Part shown: positions 16,546 to 25,900 of the stretch, piece after piece
How positions within the stretch are numbered: the first letter of the stretch is position 1
Layout: every line of letters starts with the position of its first letter
Virus record (IMG/VR): IMGVR_UViG_3300012005_000007
Coordinates: 1-56,140 of that record
Source: a virus
DNA: 56,140 nt
Strand: one strand, 5' to 3'
Program-made: the position numbers and the translations under genes
Notes under the pieces: model-generated
What the model was told of the DNA's origin: nothing
Databases searched by the model: none
The model's input: only the letters and a program-made list of their open reading frames with translations

Positions 16546-16790
16546 AATAATGAAGCAGGAGAAAAAGCTGGATAGCCTTTAATTAGGTAGGCGTTTTAAC
16601 TGGACAGTCTCATTATTTTAAAAAATCCAACGAAATACACAAAACCCTATTTGCTGTCAAATGTTGGGAAACTAACTACCCCTATTCTGTTACAAAAAAT
16701 CTATAGAACTACCCTCATTCTGTAACATTTAAAGTACTTTATAATTTTTAAAAAATTTTCATTACCTTTAACCCTTATTATAAGTAAAAT
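16546..16790 (+). other. Structured intergenic region with paired direct repeats
   Basis: 245 bases without a gene. An 11-bp perfect stem TAAAATAATGA (16543-16553) / TCATTATTTTA (16610-16620) closes a 56-base interior with further short pairings (GCCT/AGGC). This is followed by CCAAC/GTTGG and two 20-base direct repeats (16675-16694 ACTACCCCTATTCTGTTACA; 16708-16727, 17 of 20 identical). I cannot match it to a known RNA family. It probably carries the promoter or operator for the ATPase gene at 16791. Confidence 0.45.
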
Positions 16791-18566
16791 ATGGACAAAC
16801 TTCCTATAGACATACGTAAAGCACAAATTTTATCAATGTATGAACCTGACTTAGAAAAAGGTGGGGTAGGCTCAGGGAGAGTAATAGGACATACAAAATT
16901 AGGTTCTAAAGTATACGAAAACTATAACCACCCCTCTCACAAAGATTTTACTTCCTCTGAACATCTTGAAGCAAGTAATATTCATGCTGATTTAAATAAC
17001 CCAAAGTCTACTTTAACCCATACTCAATCAGATGAAGCTTCTGCACATCATTTTAGAGAACATGAAAAAAGAGAAAAAGCTGAAGAGGGTTTAATAAATG
17101 AATTTAGAAAAAAAGATCCTACATTTTTAGGACAAAATAAAATACAAAAAAGTGAAGAAGAAACTATCTCACAACTCAAAAAATCCATAGAAGATAAAAA
17201 CAATTTAAATAAAGCCTTTGATATCTTAAACGACAAAGATATGTTATGTAAAGCAATCGGACGGACAGGACTTACTCCAAAAAAAGTCACCGTAACAATG
17301 AAAAACGGACAAACTCATCAAGCAATCAGGTGGGTAAATGAACATGATGAAGCACCAAGTCTAAAACATGTATATAAAAATGTAGGAGAAGACGTAACGG
17401 GTGATAATTCAGAACAACGAATCCACAACATTGTTAATCATGACTCTATGTCTCCTGACCTAAAAGTCAAAAATCTTGCACATGAAGGCATCTATGACAA
17501 AGATACACTTTCTAACCTTACTGGTGCAGCACCTCAAAAAGCATACGATATACTCTACAATGCGGGCGTTAAACATAAAGAATTCCGAGATGACCACAAA
17601 GCATTATTAGGAGGTTCAGAAATTTTACCGAAAGATCCAGTGACAGGAGTACAGGTTCCGGTGTCGATGGCGATACATGAGGCGAAGGAGGCACTTAAAA
17701 CTAATGATTTTGAAAAATACCGTGTAGAAAAACAAAGAGAACTTGCTGCAAAATATGGTGTATCAATGGATAACCGTTGGGAGGCATATAATAGAAAACT
17801 AAGAGATACAATACAAGTTGGTTACCCAAGATCATTAATTGCATTTGGGCTCGGCGGGTTGGGTAAAACGTATGATTTTGAACAAATTGCACAAGAATTA
17901 GAGTTAAGACAATACGATGATGACCCTGAGTTGGGTGGTATGGATAATGAAGACGAATATGATTATGTTCTTTTGTCAGGGTCACTTAGTAAAACTGATA
18001 TGTGGAGGCAATTATGCCAACATAAAAATAAATTAATTGTATTTGATGACTTAGATTCTATTTGGGATACTACAGGGGGAGATGATATGGTTAATTGGCT
18101 TAAGAAAATTTGTGATACTACAGGAGATGGGGTAGTACGTAATGGTAATGGTGATAAAGTAAAAGATATCAATGGTGAGCCTTGTCCTAGAATGTGTAAG
18201 TTTAGAGGACGTATTATAAGTATAACTAATCTTAAAGCTTCTGATTTACCTCAACCACTTATAGACTCAAGATCAGGTTCTATTGATTTAACAATGAATA
18301 TGGACCAAACATTAGAAAAAATTGATAAAATCAAGTATAAAATAAAACTAAAAGATGATAAGGGGGAAGAAATAACTGCTTCAAAAGAAGATAGGGAATT
18401 AATGGTAGATTTTTTAAAGGAATTTAAAGACTACCTTAGAATTGAGCAAGTTAACGGTAGAACTGCTGGTCAGATTATAGGAGATGCACAATCTTTAAGG
18501 AGATTAGGTAAATTTTCTAAAGAAGAATTTTATAAAGCTGCATTAATTTCTTTAAGAATTGTATAA
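16791..18566 (+). CDS. AAA+ ATPase with virion leader and VIGHT module
   Basis: 591 residues. Residues 1-25 form the shared leader (RKAQILSMYEPDLEKGG) and 24-66 one module copy (RVIGHTKLGSKVYE, then FTSSEHLEA). A Lys-rich linker with LxK-[AS] strings (IQKSEE, LKKSIE, LNKAFD, LCKAIG) leads to a P-loop ATPase: Walker A G353-LGGLGKT, Walker B D419-D420 in LIVFDDLDS, and a sensor-like RIISITN. ATP hydrolysis could drive remodelling or DNA work, but the substrate is unknown. The leader suggests it enters the prohead or associates with it, unusual for an AAA+ protein. Neighbours are head genes. Confidence 0.75.
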   Translation: MDKLPIDIRKAQILSMYEPDLEKGGVGSGRVIGHTKLGSKVYENYNHPSHKDFTSSEHLEASNIHADLNNPKSTLTHTQSDEASAHHFREHEKREKAEEGLINEFRKKDPTFLGQNKIQKSEEETISQLKKSIEDKNNLNKAFDILNDKDMLCKAIGRTGLTPKKVTVTMKNGQTHQAIRWVNEHDEAPSLKHVYKNVGEDVTGDNSEQRIHNIVNHDSMSPDLKVKNLAHEGIYDKDTLSNLTGAAPQKAYDILYNAGVKHKEFRDDHKALLGGSEILPKDPVTGVQVPVSMAIHEAKEALKTNDFEKYRVEKQRELAAKYGVSMDNRWEAYNRKLRDTIQVGYPRSLIAFGLGGLGKTYDFEQIAQELELRQYDDDPELGGMDNEDEYDYVLLSGSLSKTDMWRQLCQHKNKLIVFDDLDSIWDTTGGDDMVNWLKKICDTTGDGVVRNGNGDKVKDINGEPCPRMCKFRGRIISITNLKASDLPQPLIDSRSGSIDLTMNMDQTLEKIDKIKYKIKLKDDKGEEITASKEDRELMVDFLKEFKDYLRIEQVNGRTAGQIIGDAQSLRRLGKFSKEEFYKAALISLRIV

Positions 18567-18583
18567 ATATTAGTAATAAAAAA

Positions 18584-18742
18584 ATGGATACTAAAGAAAT
18601 ATACTCACAATATACTACTGATGAACTAACTAAACTAATGATTACTTTTCTTACTCTTGAAAATGGAGGGGAAATTAGCCAATCTACAGTTACATTATTA
18701 GCTGAATTAGAAAGAAGGAAAAAATTAGAAGAAATTAAATAA
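18584..18742 (+). CDS. Small hypothetical protein
   Basis: 52 residues, ATG at 18584 after an A-rich leader, stop TAA at 18740. Soluble and helical (TDELTKLMITFLTLENG, then LLAELERRKKLEEIK). No motif. It follows the ATPase by 17 bases and precedes the GIY-YIG gene. Confidence 0.5.
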   Translation: MDTKEIYSQYTTDELTKLMITFLTLENGGEISQSTVTLLAELERRKKLEEIK

Positions 18743-18750
18743 TTTCTTTG

Positions 18751-18759
18751 TATATTTGG
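18751..18759 (+). promoter_or_regulatory. Probable promoter -7 box of the GIY-YIG gene
   Basis: TATATTTGG at 18751-18759, a near-perfect Bacteroidota -7 element, only three bases before the ATG at 18763. The transcript would be almost leaderless. Confidence 0.45.
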
Positions 18760-18762
18760 TTA

Positions 18763-20013
18763 ATGAAAAAAAGATTACCTACTAGTACAGATTTAATTTG
18801 TGGAACGCATTGTGTTTATAGACATATTCGACCAGATATTAATCAACCCTTTTATGTAGGTATAGGAAAAGATTCTTGGAGACCTTATGCAAAAAGTAAA
18901 GGTGAAAGAAATGAAGATTGGTATAAAATTGTTGATGAACTTAAAGAAAAAGGATTAGAACCTATAATTGAGATTCTTTTTGAATACCTTACTTTAGAAC
19001 AAGCATGTGAAAAAGAGATAGAATTCATTTCTTTACACGGGAGGGTAGATAAAGGTACAGGGATTCTATGTAATTGGACAGATGGTGGTCTAGGTTTTAA
19101 TGGTATTGTTTACCATGAAAAAAGAATTGAAAAAATGAAATTAATCAGGAGTAGTCCTGAGTATAAAGAAAATCTTGCAAAACAAGTAAGTGAAAGACAT
19201 AAAATAAATCCTAATAATTATAAACCTACTTTAGAGCAAAGGCAAGCTGCAAGTGATAGGAATAAAAATAGAGAAAAATTTCCTTGCAAATATTGTCAAA
19301 AGTTATGTGATAAACAAAGTATTGACAGGTGGCATAATGAAAATTGTAAAAAAAGTCCAACTTATATAACTAAAATAAGTGAAAAAGTTATTTGCAATTT
19401 TTGTCAAAAGGAAGTTATTAAAGGTAAATATCAAAATACCTATCATTTTGAAAATTGTAAAAAAAATCCAGATAATATAAATCTTAAAAAAGGTGATAAA
19501 GAAATCCAATGTCCTTGGTGTTTAAAAGATGGTAAAAGAAAAAGTGGTATGGGCTTTCATATTAAAACCTGTAAAGAAAATCCTGAAAGAATTATAGTAG
19601 AAGTAAAAACCGTTACTTGTCCTTGGTGTAATAAATCAGGTAAAGCTACAGGGATGCATACTACTCATTTTGACTATTGTAAAGAAAACCCTAATAGAAT
19701 TAATAAAGATAAAACTTGTATTCATTGTAATTATAATGGTAATTCAGGAACAATTAAAAAATATCATAATGAAAACTGTAAATTATTAGGTGATAAAAGA
19801 GAAAAAATTTATAATACCCCTCACCACCAAAAAGAAATACTTAGGATAGCTAATACTGGTAGAAAAAAATCAGAAGAAACATTAAAGTTACTTTCTTTAA
19901 ATGGTTATTTTACTAAAATAGCAAAAGAAAAAGAAACCTGCCCCCACTGCGACTTTATCAGTAACAAAGGTAATGTAGTAAAACATATAAAGAGAAATCA
20001 TCCAAATGTCTGA
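18763..20013 (+). CDS. GIY-YIG homing endonuclease with tandem zinc fingers
   Basis: 416 residues from the ATG at 18763 (an upstream in-frame TTG at 18748 lies at the promoter box and is unlikely). The N-terminal GIY-YIG nuclease has CVYRHI, FYVGIG, an Arg in SWRPYAK, a Glu in ACEKEIEFI and Asn in CNWTDGG. The C-terminal 240 residues are about six CxxC...HxxxC fingers (CKYC...HNENC, CNFC...HFENC, CPWC...HIKTC, CPWC...HFDYC, CIHC...HNENC, CPHC...HIKRNH), a long DNA-recognition array. It lies between the ATPase and metallopeptidase genes and overlaps the latter by eight bases. A mobile gene that homes into sister phages. Confidence 0.85.
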   Translation: MKKRLPTSTDLICGTHCVYRHIRPDINQPFYVGIGKDSWRPYAKSKGERNEDWYKIVDELKEKGLEPIIEILFEYLTLEQACEKEIEFISLHGRVDKGTGILCNWTDGGLGFNGIVYHEKRIEKMKLIRSSPEYKENLAKQVSERHKINPNNYKPTLEQRQAASDRNKNREKFPCKYCQKLCDKQSIDRWHNENCKKSPTYITKISEKVICNFCQKEVIKGKYQNTYHFENCKKNPDNINLKKGDKEIQCPWCLKDGKRKSGMGFHIKTCKENPERIIVEVKTVTCPWCNKSGKATGMHTTHFDYCKENPNRINKDKTCIHCNYNGNSGTIKKYHNENCKLLGDKREKIYNTPHHQKEILRIANTGRKKSEETLKLLSLNGYFTKIAKEKETCPHCDFISNKGNVVKHIKRNHPNV

Positions 20014-22345
20014 AACTAAAAGACCTCGTAAGTGCCCAGTGGGAGCTTGTCGTGTATGGCTTTCGGGTCCTGTTATCAAATTCATGGATAATAATTTATG
20101 GAATGATGGTTGGATGCCTTTACCTACCCCTCCAAAATATATTTCTGATGCAATAGATACTCTTGACAGGCTTGCTAAAAGGATAAAATCTTATTCAGAT
20201 CCTGTTGATGGTGGACTTTGGCTTGACAAGGAAATTTCAGAATTTCGTCCCTCTTCAGGTTCTATATACTCACCAAAAGATTTCAAACAATACTCAGGCT
20301 TCTACGGAATAGAAGGATATAGTTTCCTTTCTGAATTTTCCAAACGTTATAACAGTGATAAAATTGATTTAAAGGCAGCAATTACTCAGGCGGTTCTTGA
20401 TGAAAACAGTAATGAAAAATTAGTTCTCTCAAAAGAAAGAATAGAGGACATAAAAGACGAAGTTAAATCAAATTACAAGAATAATTCAAGTTTTAACCCC
20501 AAAGATATCACCGAACTAAAAGATGTCCTTGAACGGGTTAATAAATACCTAGAACAAGGAGAAAACTTTGAAGATCCAATACAACTTGAAACTTACGCTC
20601 GTAACAAAAAGCTACTACAGTCATTTGGAGATACTTACGAAAAACTTCCCATCAAACGGGCATTAAGAGATAAAATGTTATCTGAGATGGATAACGCTTT
20701 TCAGGATAATTGGGGAGTACGTGAATCTTTCCGTAAAAAATTAGAAGATACATATTCTGCATACATCAAGAAAAATATAGAGAGAATAAAGAAAGATGAA
20801 GTTGAAGATTTTGAGAAAGAGATAGGTTGTAAAATAAATGTACCGACCAAAGAATTTTATGAGAAGTTAGATAATAGTTCTATAGTAAAAGATAAAGAAA
20901 TTAATCTAACTGATTTTATAGGGAAGAAGGTACCTGATTTTAATAATAAATATGAAGATGTAACTCTTCTCAGAATTTCTTCAGATGGTGATGTAATAGT
21001 AAGAAGTAAAGATGGTCATGAAAAAAATTATATTAGTCCTTATACTAACTTAAATGAAGCTGACGAACTTAAAAAGAAATTATTAGCGAGAGAATCAACC
21101 GACCTTTCAATAATTTTTCAACTTCGTTTCCAAGAACTCTATAATAAGAATTTAGAGGGTAACTGGGATGTTGCAGACATACCGGCACTTCATACTTTTG
21201 AAAAAATAATACATTACCTTCCACCAGGACATTGTTTAAATAATAATCTTCTGCGAAAAATTGAGAAAGACACTGCGTATTCAGATAAAGGAAACTATGC
21301 ACATTATTCACCAGGCGATAATTCTATATACCTTTCAAACAGTGCAATGTCCTCCACCGACAAATTTTCTGAACTAAACAGTGGAAATGAGTTTGTATCT
21401 GTATTAATTCATGAGATTGGTCATGCAGTATCAGAAAAATTTCATAGAGCACAAAAAACCAAATACCGAGATTTTTCAAGACAATGCGGATGGGGTTGGG
21501 ATTATCTTGATAAAGATGAACTTGGAACTTATCATGCAACCGGTGGTGATAAAGACATAAAACGGACAGGGTTAAATAATAATGTTAATCTAATAACAGC
21601 GTACGCTCATAAAAGTCCGGAAGAGGCATTTGCAGAATATTATTCTTTTTACAATCAGTACAAAACTGAGATTAATAATCTTCTCGATAAAAATGCAGTA
21701 GAAGGATTACACCGAGATAGTTCTGAAATAATTAATCCACATTATGGTAAGACAGTTACAGTTGAGAATATTATTAACACTAACATTGACCCAATTCTCC
21801 GACAAAATATTGATAAAGAACTATTCAGTCAACAGCGTAATGTACAGGATAATATAAAACTTCAGTTTGAGTCCCCTTGGAAATTAAGTCATCAAACAAT
21901 AAGGGAGGATGGGGTAGATAAAAAACAACTGCGTAATTATATTAATTTTGTCAAAGGTGAAGACCATAAACCATTGCTCGCAATTGAATATCCAGATGGA
22001 CGTAAAAAATTAATAGGAGATGAAGGAAGTGTATATCTAAATAGTGCAAACAAAATTGCTAAAAAGATAACACCAATATGTACAGTTTCTGAGGAATTCC
22101 ATACTAATCTTAAAGCGAAGGGATTCTTAGACCAAGAAATTGCAGATTATGCTTTCTTTTCAATTAAAGATTGTAAGTACCCTCTTTCTAAAAAAACTGA
22201 ATGGGAGAAGAAAACAGTATCAGGATTAAGATACGGATCAAACGGAATTATACCAGTTGAAAAAATAATAGGTAGTAAGGAAATATTTAGAAAAATGCGG
22301 ACAATTTATTATAGTGATGAACTTAAAAAAGCGTTAGAAAATTAA
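20006..22345 (+). CDS. Zinc metallopeptidase with large unknown N-terminal region
   Basis: 779 residues. The catalytic motif is H469-E-I-G-H473 (LIHEIGHAVSEKF); a downstream SPEEAFAEYYSFY (537-549) supplies a likely Glu third ligand (E540 or E544), as in gluzincins. About 460 residues of charged, helical sequence precede it; the N-terminus (KRPRKCPVGACRVW) has two Cys. There is no signal peptide, so it acts in the cell or travels in the virion. It follows the GIY-YIG gene and precedes module proteins. A role in processing the module proteins or attacking host proteins after injection is possible; neither is shown. Related peptidase domains occur in phage toxin-like proteins. Confidence 0.7.
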   Translation: MSETKRPRKCPVGACRVWLSGPVIKFMDNNLWNDGWMPLPTPPKYISDAIDTLDRLAKRIKSYSDPVDGGLWLDKEISEFRPSSGSIYSPKDFKQYSGFYGIEGYSFLSEFSKRYNSDKIDLKAAITQAVLDENSNEKLVLSKERIEDIKDEVKSNYKNNSSFNPKDITELKDVLERVNKYLEQGENFEDPIQLETYARNKKLLQSFGDTYEKLPIKRALRDKMLSEMDNAFQDNWGVRESFRKKLEDTYSAYIKKNIERIKKDEVEDFEKEIGCKINVPTKEFYEKLDNSSIVKDKEINLTDFIGKKVPDFNNKYEDVTLLRISSDGDVIVRSKDGHEKNYISPYTNLNEADELKKKLLARESTDLSIIFQLRFQELYNKNLEGNWDVADIPALHTFEKIIHYLPPGHCLNNNLLRKIEKDTAYSDKGNYAHYSPGDNSIYLSNSAMSSTDKFSELNSGNEFVSVLIHEIGHAVSEKFHRAQKTKYRDFSRQCGWGWDYLDKDELGTYHATGGDKDIKRTGLNNNVNLITAYAHKSPEEAFAEYYSFYNQYKTEINNLLDKNAVEGLHRDSSEIINPHYGKTVTVENIINTNIDPILRQNIDKELFSQQRNVQDNIKLQFESPWKLSHQTIREDGVDKKQLRNYINFVKGEDHKPLLAIEYPDGRKKLIGDEGSVYLNSANKIAKKITPICTVSEEFHTNLKAKGFLDQEIADYAFFSIKDCKYPLSKKTEWEKKTVSGLRYGSNGIIPVEKIIGSKEIFRKMRTIYYSDELKKALEN

Positions 22346-22349
22346 TATT

Positions 22350-22739
22350 ATGATAAACGAATTTAATAAAGGTAATGCGAGTAGAATATTAGCTTGTTAT
22401 TCCAATGCAGATGAACTTTTAAAAGGTGGTGAGGGTAGTAAGGGAGGAAAAGTTATAGGACATACCAAATCTGGAAAACCTATTTACGAAAGAAGTAAAG
22501 AAGTAATGAGTAAGTACTCTGATTTTTCAAAAGAAGACCACCAAGATGCTCAAAAAGAACATATTAAACATGCTGAAAAATATGCAGATGAAGAACAAAA
22601 AAACTTATCTGCATCAAATAAAGATTATTTAGAAGGTAAAGATAACTCTAAAAACCATGATAAATATTCTCATTCTAAAATTAAAAAAGAAGAACATATT
22701 GACCATGGTTCTTGGCATAGAGAAAGATCTAATGATTAA
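22350..22739 (+). CDS. Leader plus single VIGHT module protein
   Basis: 129 residues. This is close to the minimal form of the family: leader (NASRILACYSNADELLKGG, ending at residue 27), then one module (GGKVIGHTKSGKPIYE) and its FSKEDHQDAQKEH follow-up, then a Lys/His-rich tail. No enzymatic domain. The existence of a stand-alone form suggests the leader and module act as a unit. It overlaps the next small gene. Confidence 0.65.
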   Translation: MINEFNKGNASRILACYSNADELLKGGEGSKGGKVIGHTKSGKPIYERSKEVMSKYSDFSKEDHQDAQKEHIKHAEKYADEEQKNLSASNKDYLEGKDNSKNHDKYSHSKIKKEEHIDHGSWHRERSND

Positions 22740-22908
22740 ACATACCCCAACAACTAAAAAGACAGTTTTATTAAAAACTAATAGTCTAAATGCCTATAAA
22801 GCACTTATAATTACAGGAACTATATCACATTATTATTTATATGACTTTTATAATAACCAAATTGGTGGTGCGATAATGGGAAGTATTGATAAAGATTTAA
22901 TAAATTAA
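22732..22908 (+). CDS. Small hypothetical protein
   Basis: 58 residues from the ATG at 22732, overlapping the end of the previous gene by eight bases. A longer reading from 22657 lies wholly inside that gene and is less likely. One moderately hydrophobic stretch (NAYKALIITGTISHYYLYDFY) may touch a membrane. It ends two bases before the Nudix gene. Unknown function. Confidence 0.5.
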   Translation: MIKHTPTTKKTVLLKTNSLNAYKALIITGTISHYYLYDFYNNQIGGAIMGSIDKDLIN

Positions 22909-22910
22909 AA

Positions 22911-25900
22911 ATGGAAGATTTAATTGAAATACCAGGGGGATTATTATCAAAATCTTATCTTGGAGAATTATATAATAAATACATTGTAAGCCCCTTTCAA
23001 GATACTTTTGGTCTTAAAAAATCAAAAGAGAAAACTGTTTACTGTGATGCAATAGTACTAAATTATTTAGGACAGTTACTTATCTTACAACGTTCTTATA
23101 ACGCCTCATTTGGACCAGGAAAATGGTCATTACCAGGCGGGCATCTTGATCCAGGAGAAACAATACAACAAGGTGCAGAACGTGAACTTGATGAAGAAAC
23201 AGATATAATTGCAGACCTTGAATTTTTACAAACTATAGAAAAAGAAGATTGTACAATTCATTACTTTACAGGAAATGTAACAGATCCACAACTCATTTTG
23301 GATAATGAAGAACATTACAGATTTGAATGGATAGACACATCTGAGATACCTGAATACGATTTCTTACTAGATCTTGGTACTACACTTTCAAATTTATTTC
23401 CAAATTTTGTAGAAGAACCAATTGAAAATAATGAGGAACCAAATCTTAATTTAGCTGATGAACTAGATAAAAACTATGAAATAGTAAAAGTCGAATTTGA
23501 GAAGGGTAATGTAGATCTTGATACATTTTTAGATTATACACTTAAATATAATATTCTAAAAAAATCAGAAGGCTCCCGTGGAGGTCATATTATTGGACAT
23601 ACGAAAAGTGGAAAACCCATTTATGAAGACCACAACCATCCCTCACACCAAAACTTTACCCATCAAGACCATGAGGATGCAGAAACAGCTCATGCTAATA
23701 TTGGTAATACTTTAAAGAGAAATTCTTCAGATTGGAAACACCATTGGAATGAAGGAGGAAAACATTATGATAGTTCTAAAAATAAAATGGTAGAAGAACC
23801 AACTTTTAAAATAGACAAAGAAGATAAAGATGGTTTTTCAGCTGTACATTATTCTGACCAACCAGATTTTGAAAAAGGTGGAGAAGGCTCTCGTGGAGGT
23901 AAAATAGTTGGACATGATAAAAATGGTAAAGCGATATATAACTCAGGTGAATTAGTTGGTAATAACCAAATTCCTTACCATAGATCTCAATCAGTAACTT
24001 ACCATAGAGATTACGAATTTGGTAAAACAGGAACTGAAACTGCAAAAGTAGTTAGTGTAAACCCACATTCTGGTCATGTATTACTGGATAATGGACATGA
24101 TCTTCACCATATAGAACTCCAAAAAAGAGAAGGACGTGGAAGTAAAATAGTAAAGAGTGAGATAACTGATGAAGAAATAGATGAACTCATCAAAGGTGCC
24201 CGTGCCCAAATTGGAGAGGTACGTACATGGGGTAAAGAAAAATGGGTAAAACACATTGATGGATGGGTACACGTTTCAGACAAAGGTAAACATATACTTG
24301 AACGCCCAGGAGGTAAACGTGAAGTTGCAAGTGAAAGTCATGTAGAACATGCTAAAAAGTATTTAGAAAATAAATTACCATCAGGTTCAACTACTGAAGA
24401 AAGAGAAAAGTTTAGAGAGGAAAATAAACCAGAGGAAATTGATAACTTTTCAGAATTTAAAGATATAGTAAATACCTCCTCTTCACTTGAAGAAGCATTT
24501 AATAAAGTAAAAAACAAAAAAGATGTACCAAATCAAACTGCAAGAGAATTTAGAGATAGGTTCGACCCTGATAATGAATTAACACCACTTCAGGCATTTA
24601 CAAAATTTTATGATGAGGTAAAGAAAGTAGATAAACCTGGAGAGTGGGTAATGGGGTATACAAAAAGTGGTAAACCAATTCATTCAGGTTTTGAACATCC
24701 TGACCATAAAAATTTCACAAAAGAAGACCATAAGGATGCAGCTGAACTAATTGGTCAAAACCAAACTATATTCCAGAAGTTCAATAGAAGTTCTACTGAC
24801 CCTGAGGAAAATGATAAGATGATTAAAATGGGTGAACAGAAACTTAAACATATTGAGAGTAGTAAAGATGAGTTTGAATGGAAGAAAAATAACTTTGGAC
24901 ATGATTTATACCATAATGGTGAAAATACAACTTTAGGTGCAAAAAAAGAAAGTGATAAAAAAGGTGTAGAGGAACTTTATAGAAATTCTCCTAATTATAA
25001 AATTTCAAACAACACTAAAAAGAATGTAAAAGAAGGTAAAGTAGACTTAGGCATAGAAGGTATTAGTTTTAATTATAAAATTAATAATGAGGGTTTTTAT
25101 GATATATACGAGGATAAAACTGAAACCAAAATACCAGTTATGTCACCAACATATACTTTATCTGAGGCAAAAACCGATGCAATTAGCTATATAAAAAATG
25201 ATATAGGTTTAGAAAAGTTTAAATCTTTGGTTGAAAACTTTAAGAAACCAGTTGAAACTGAAATAGAAAAGAAAGAAAAAACAACTGACTTACACCGTGA
25301 AGAACATAACCAATTAGTAAACTCAAGAGATAGATCTTTAAGTAGATTATCTGAAACTCGTAAAAAATATGGTTCAGGTTATGGTAAAATGGAACCATGG
25401 AAACGTGCAGCATTAAAAAGAGATGAACATGAAGTTGATAAGTCAAATAAAAAAATTGACCAATTTAAATATAACCATACTGAAGTTCGTAAAGCATTAA
25501 AAGAAGTTGGTATTTCTGCATCTACAACTCAAACAACTGCAATCAGAGGTTTTACTAATGAGTCTAAAGGTTATAATTTAAATGAAGGTGGTTATAATCC
25601 AGATCTTTTAAGTTTAAACCATATATCACTTGAAAAATTTGAAGAAGTAAAATCTGCACTTGAAAAAAGAGGTTTTGAAATAATATCCTCTTCACCACCT
25701 TCTAAAATAATTGCAGGAGGTTCATCTGCAAGTATAAAGTTTGAACCATATCATAAAGATGAAGATTTAAAATTAAAAAAGATCCAAAAGGCAGATGATG
25801 ACTTAATAAACGCACTAATCAAAGCAAAAGAAGTTAAAAAACCTGAAGATAAAGACAAAGAACCAACCGAAGATGAACAACGCCTAGGTACTGCAGATCC

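Noticed and set aside
16543-16620. tRNA, group II intron domain or known ribozyme
   Set aside because: No cloverleaf, no T-loop or domain V motif and no hammerhead core; kept only as an unknown structured region.
18748-18762. Upstream TTG start for the GIY-YIG gene
   Set aside because: The extra codons coincide with the TATATTTGG promoter box; the ATG at 18763 is preferred.
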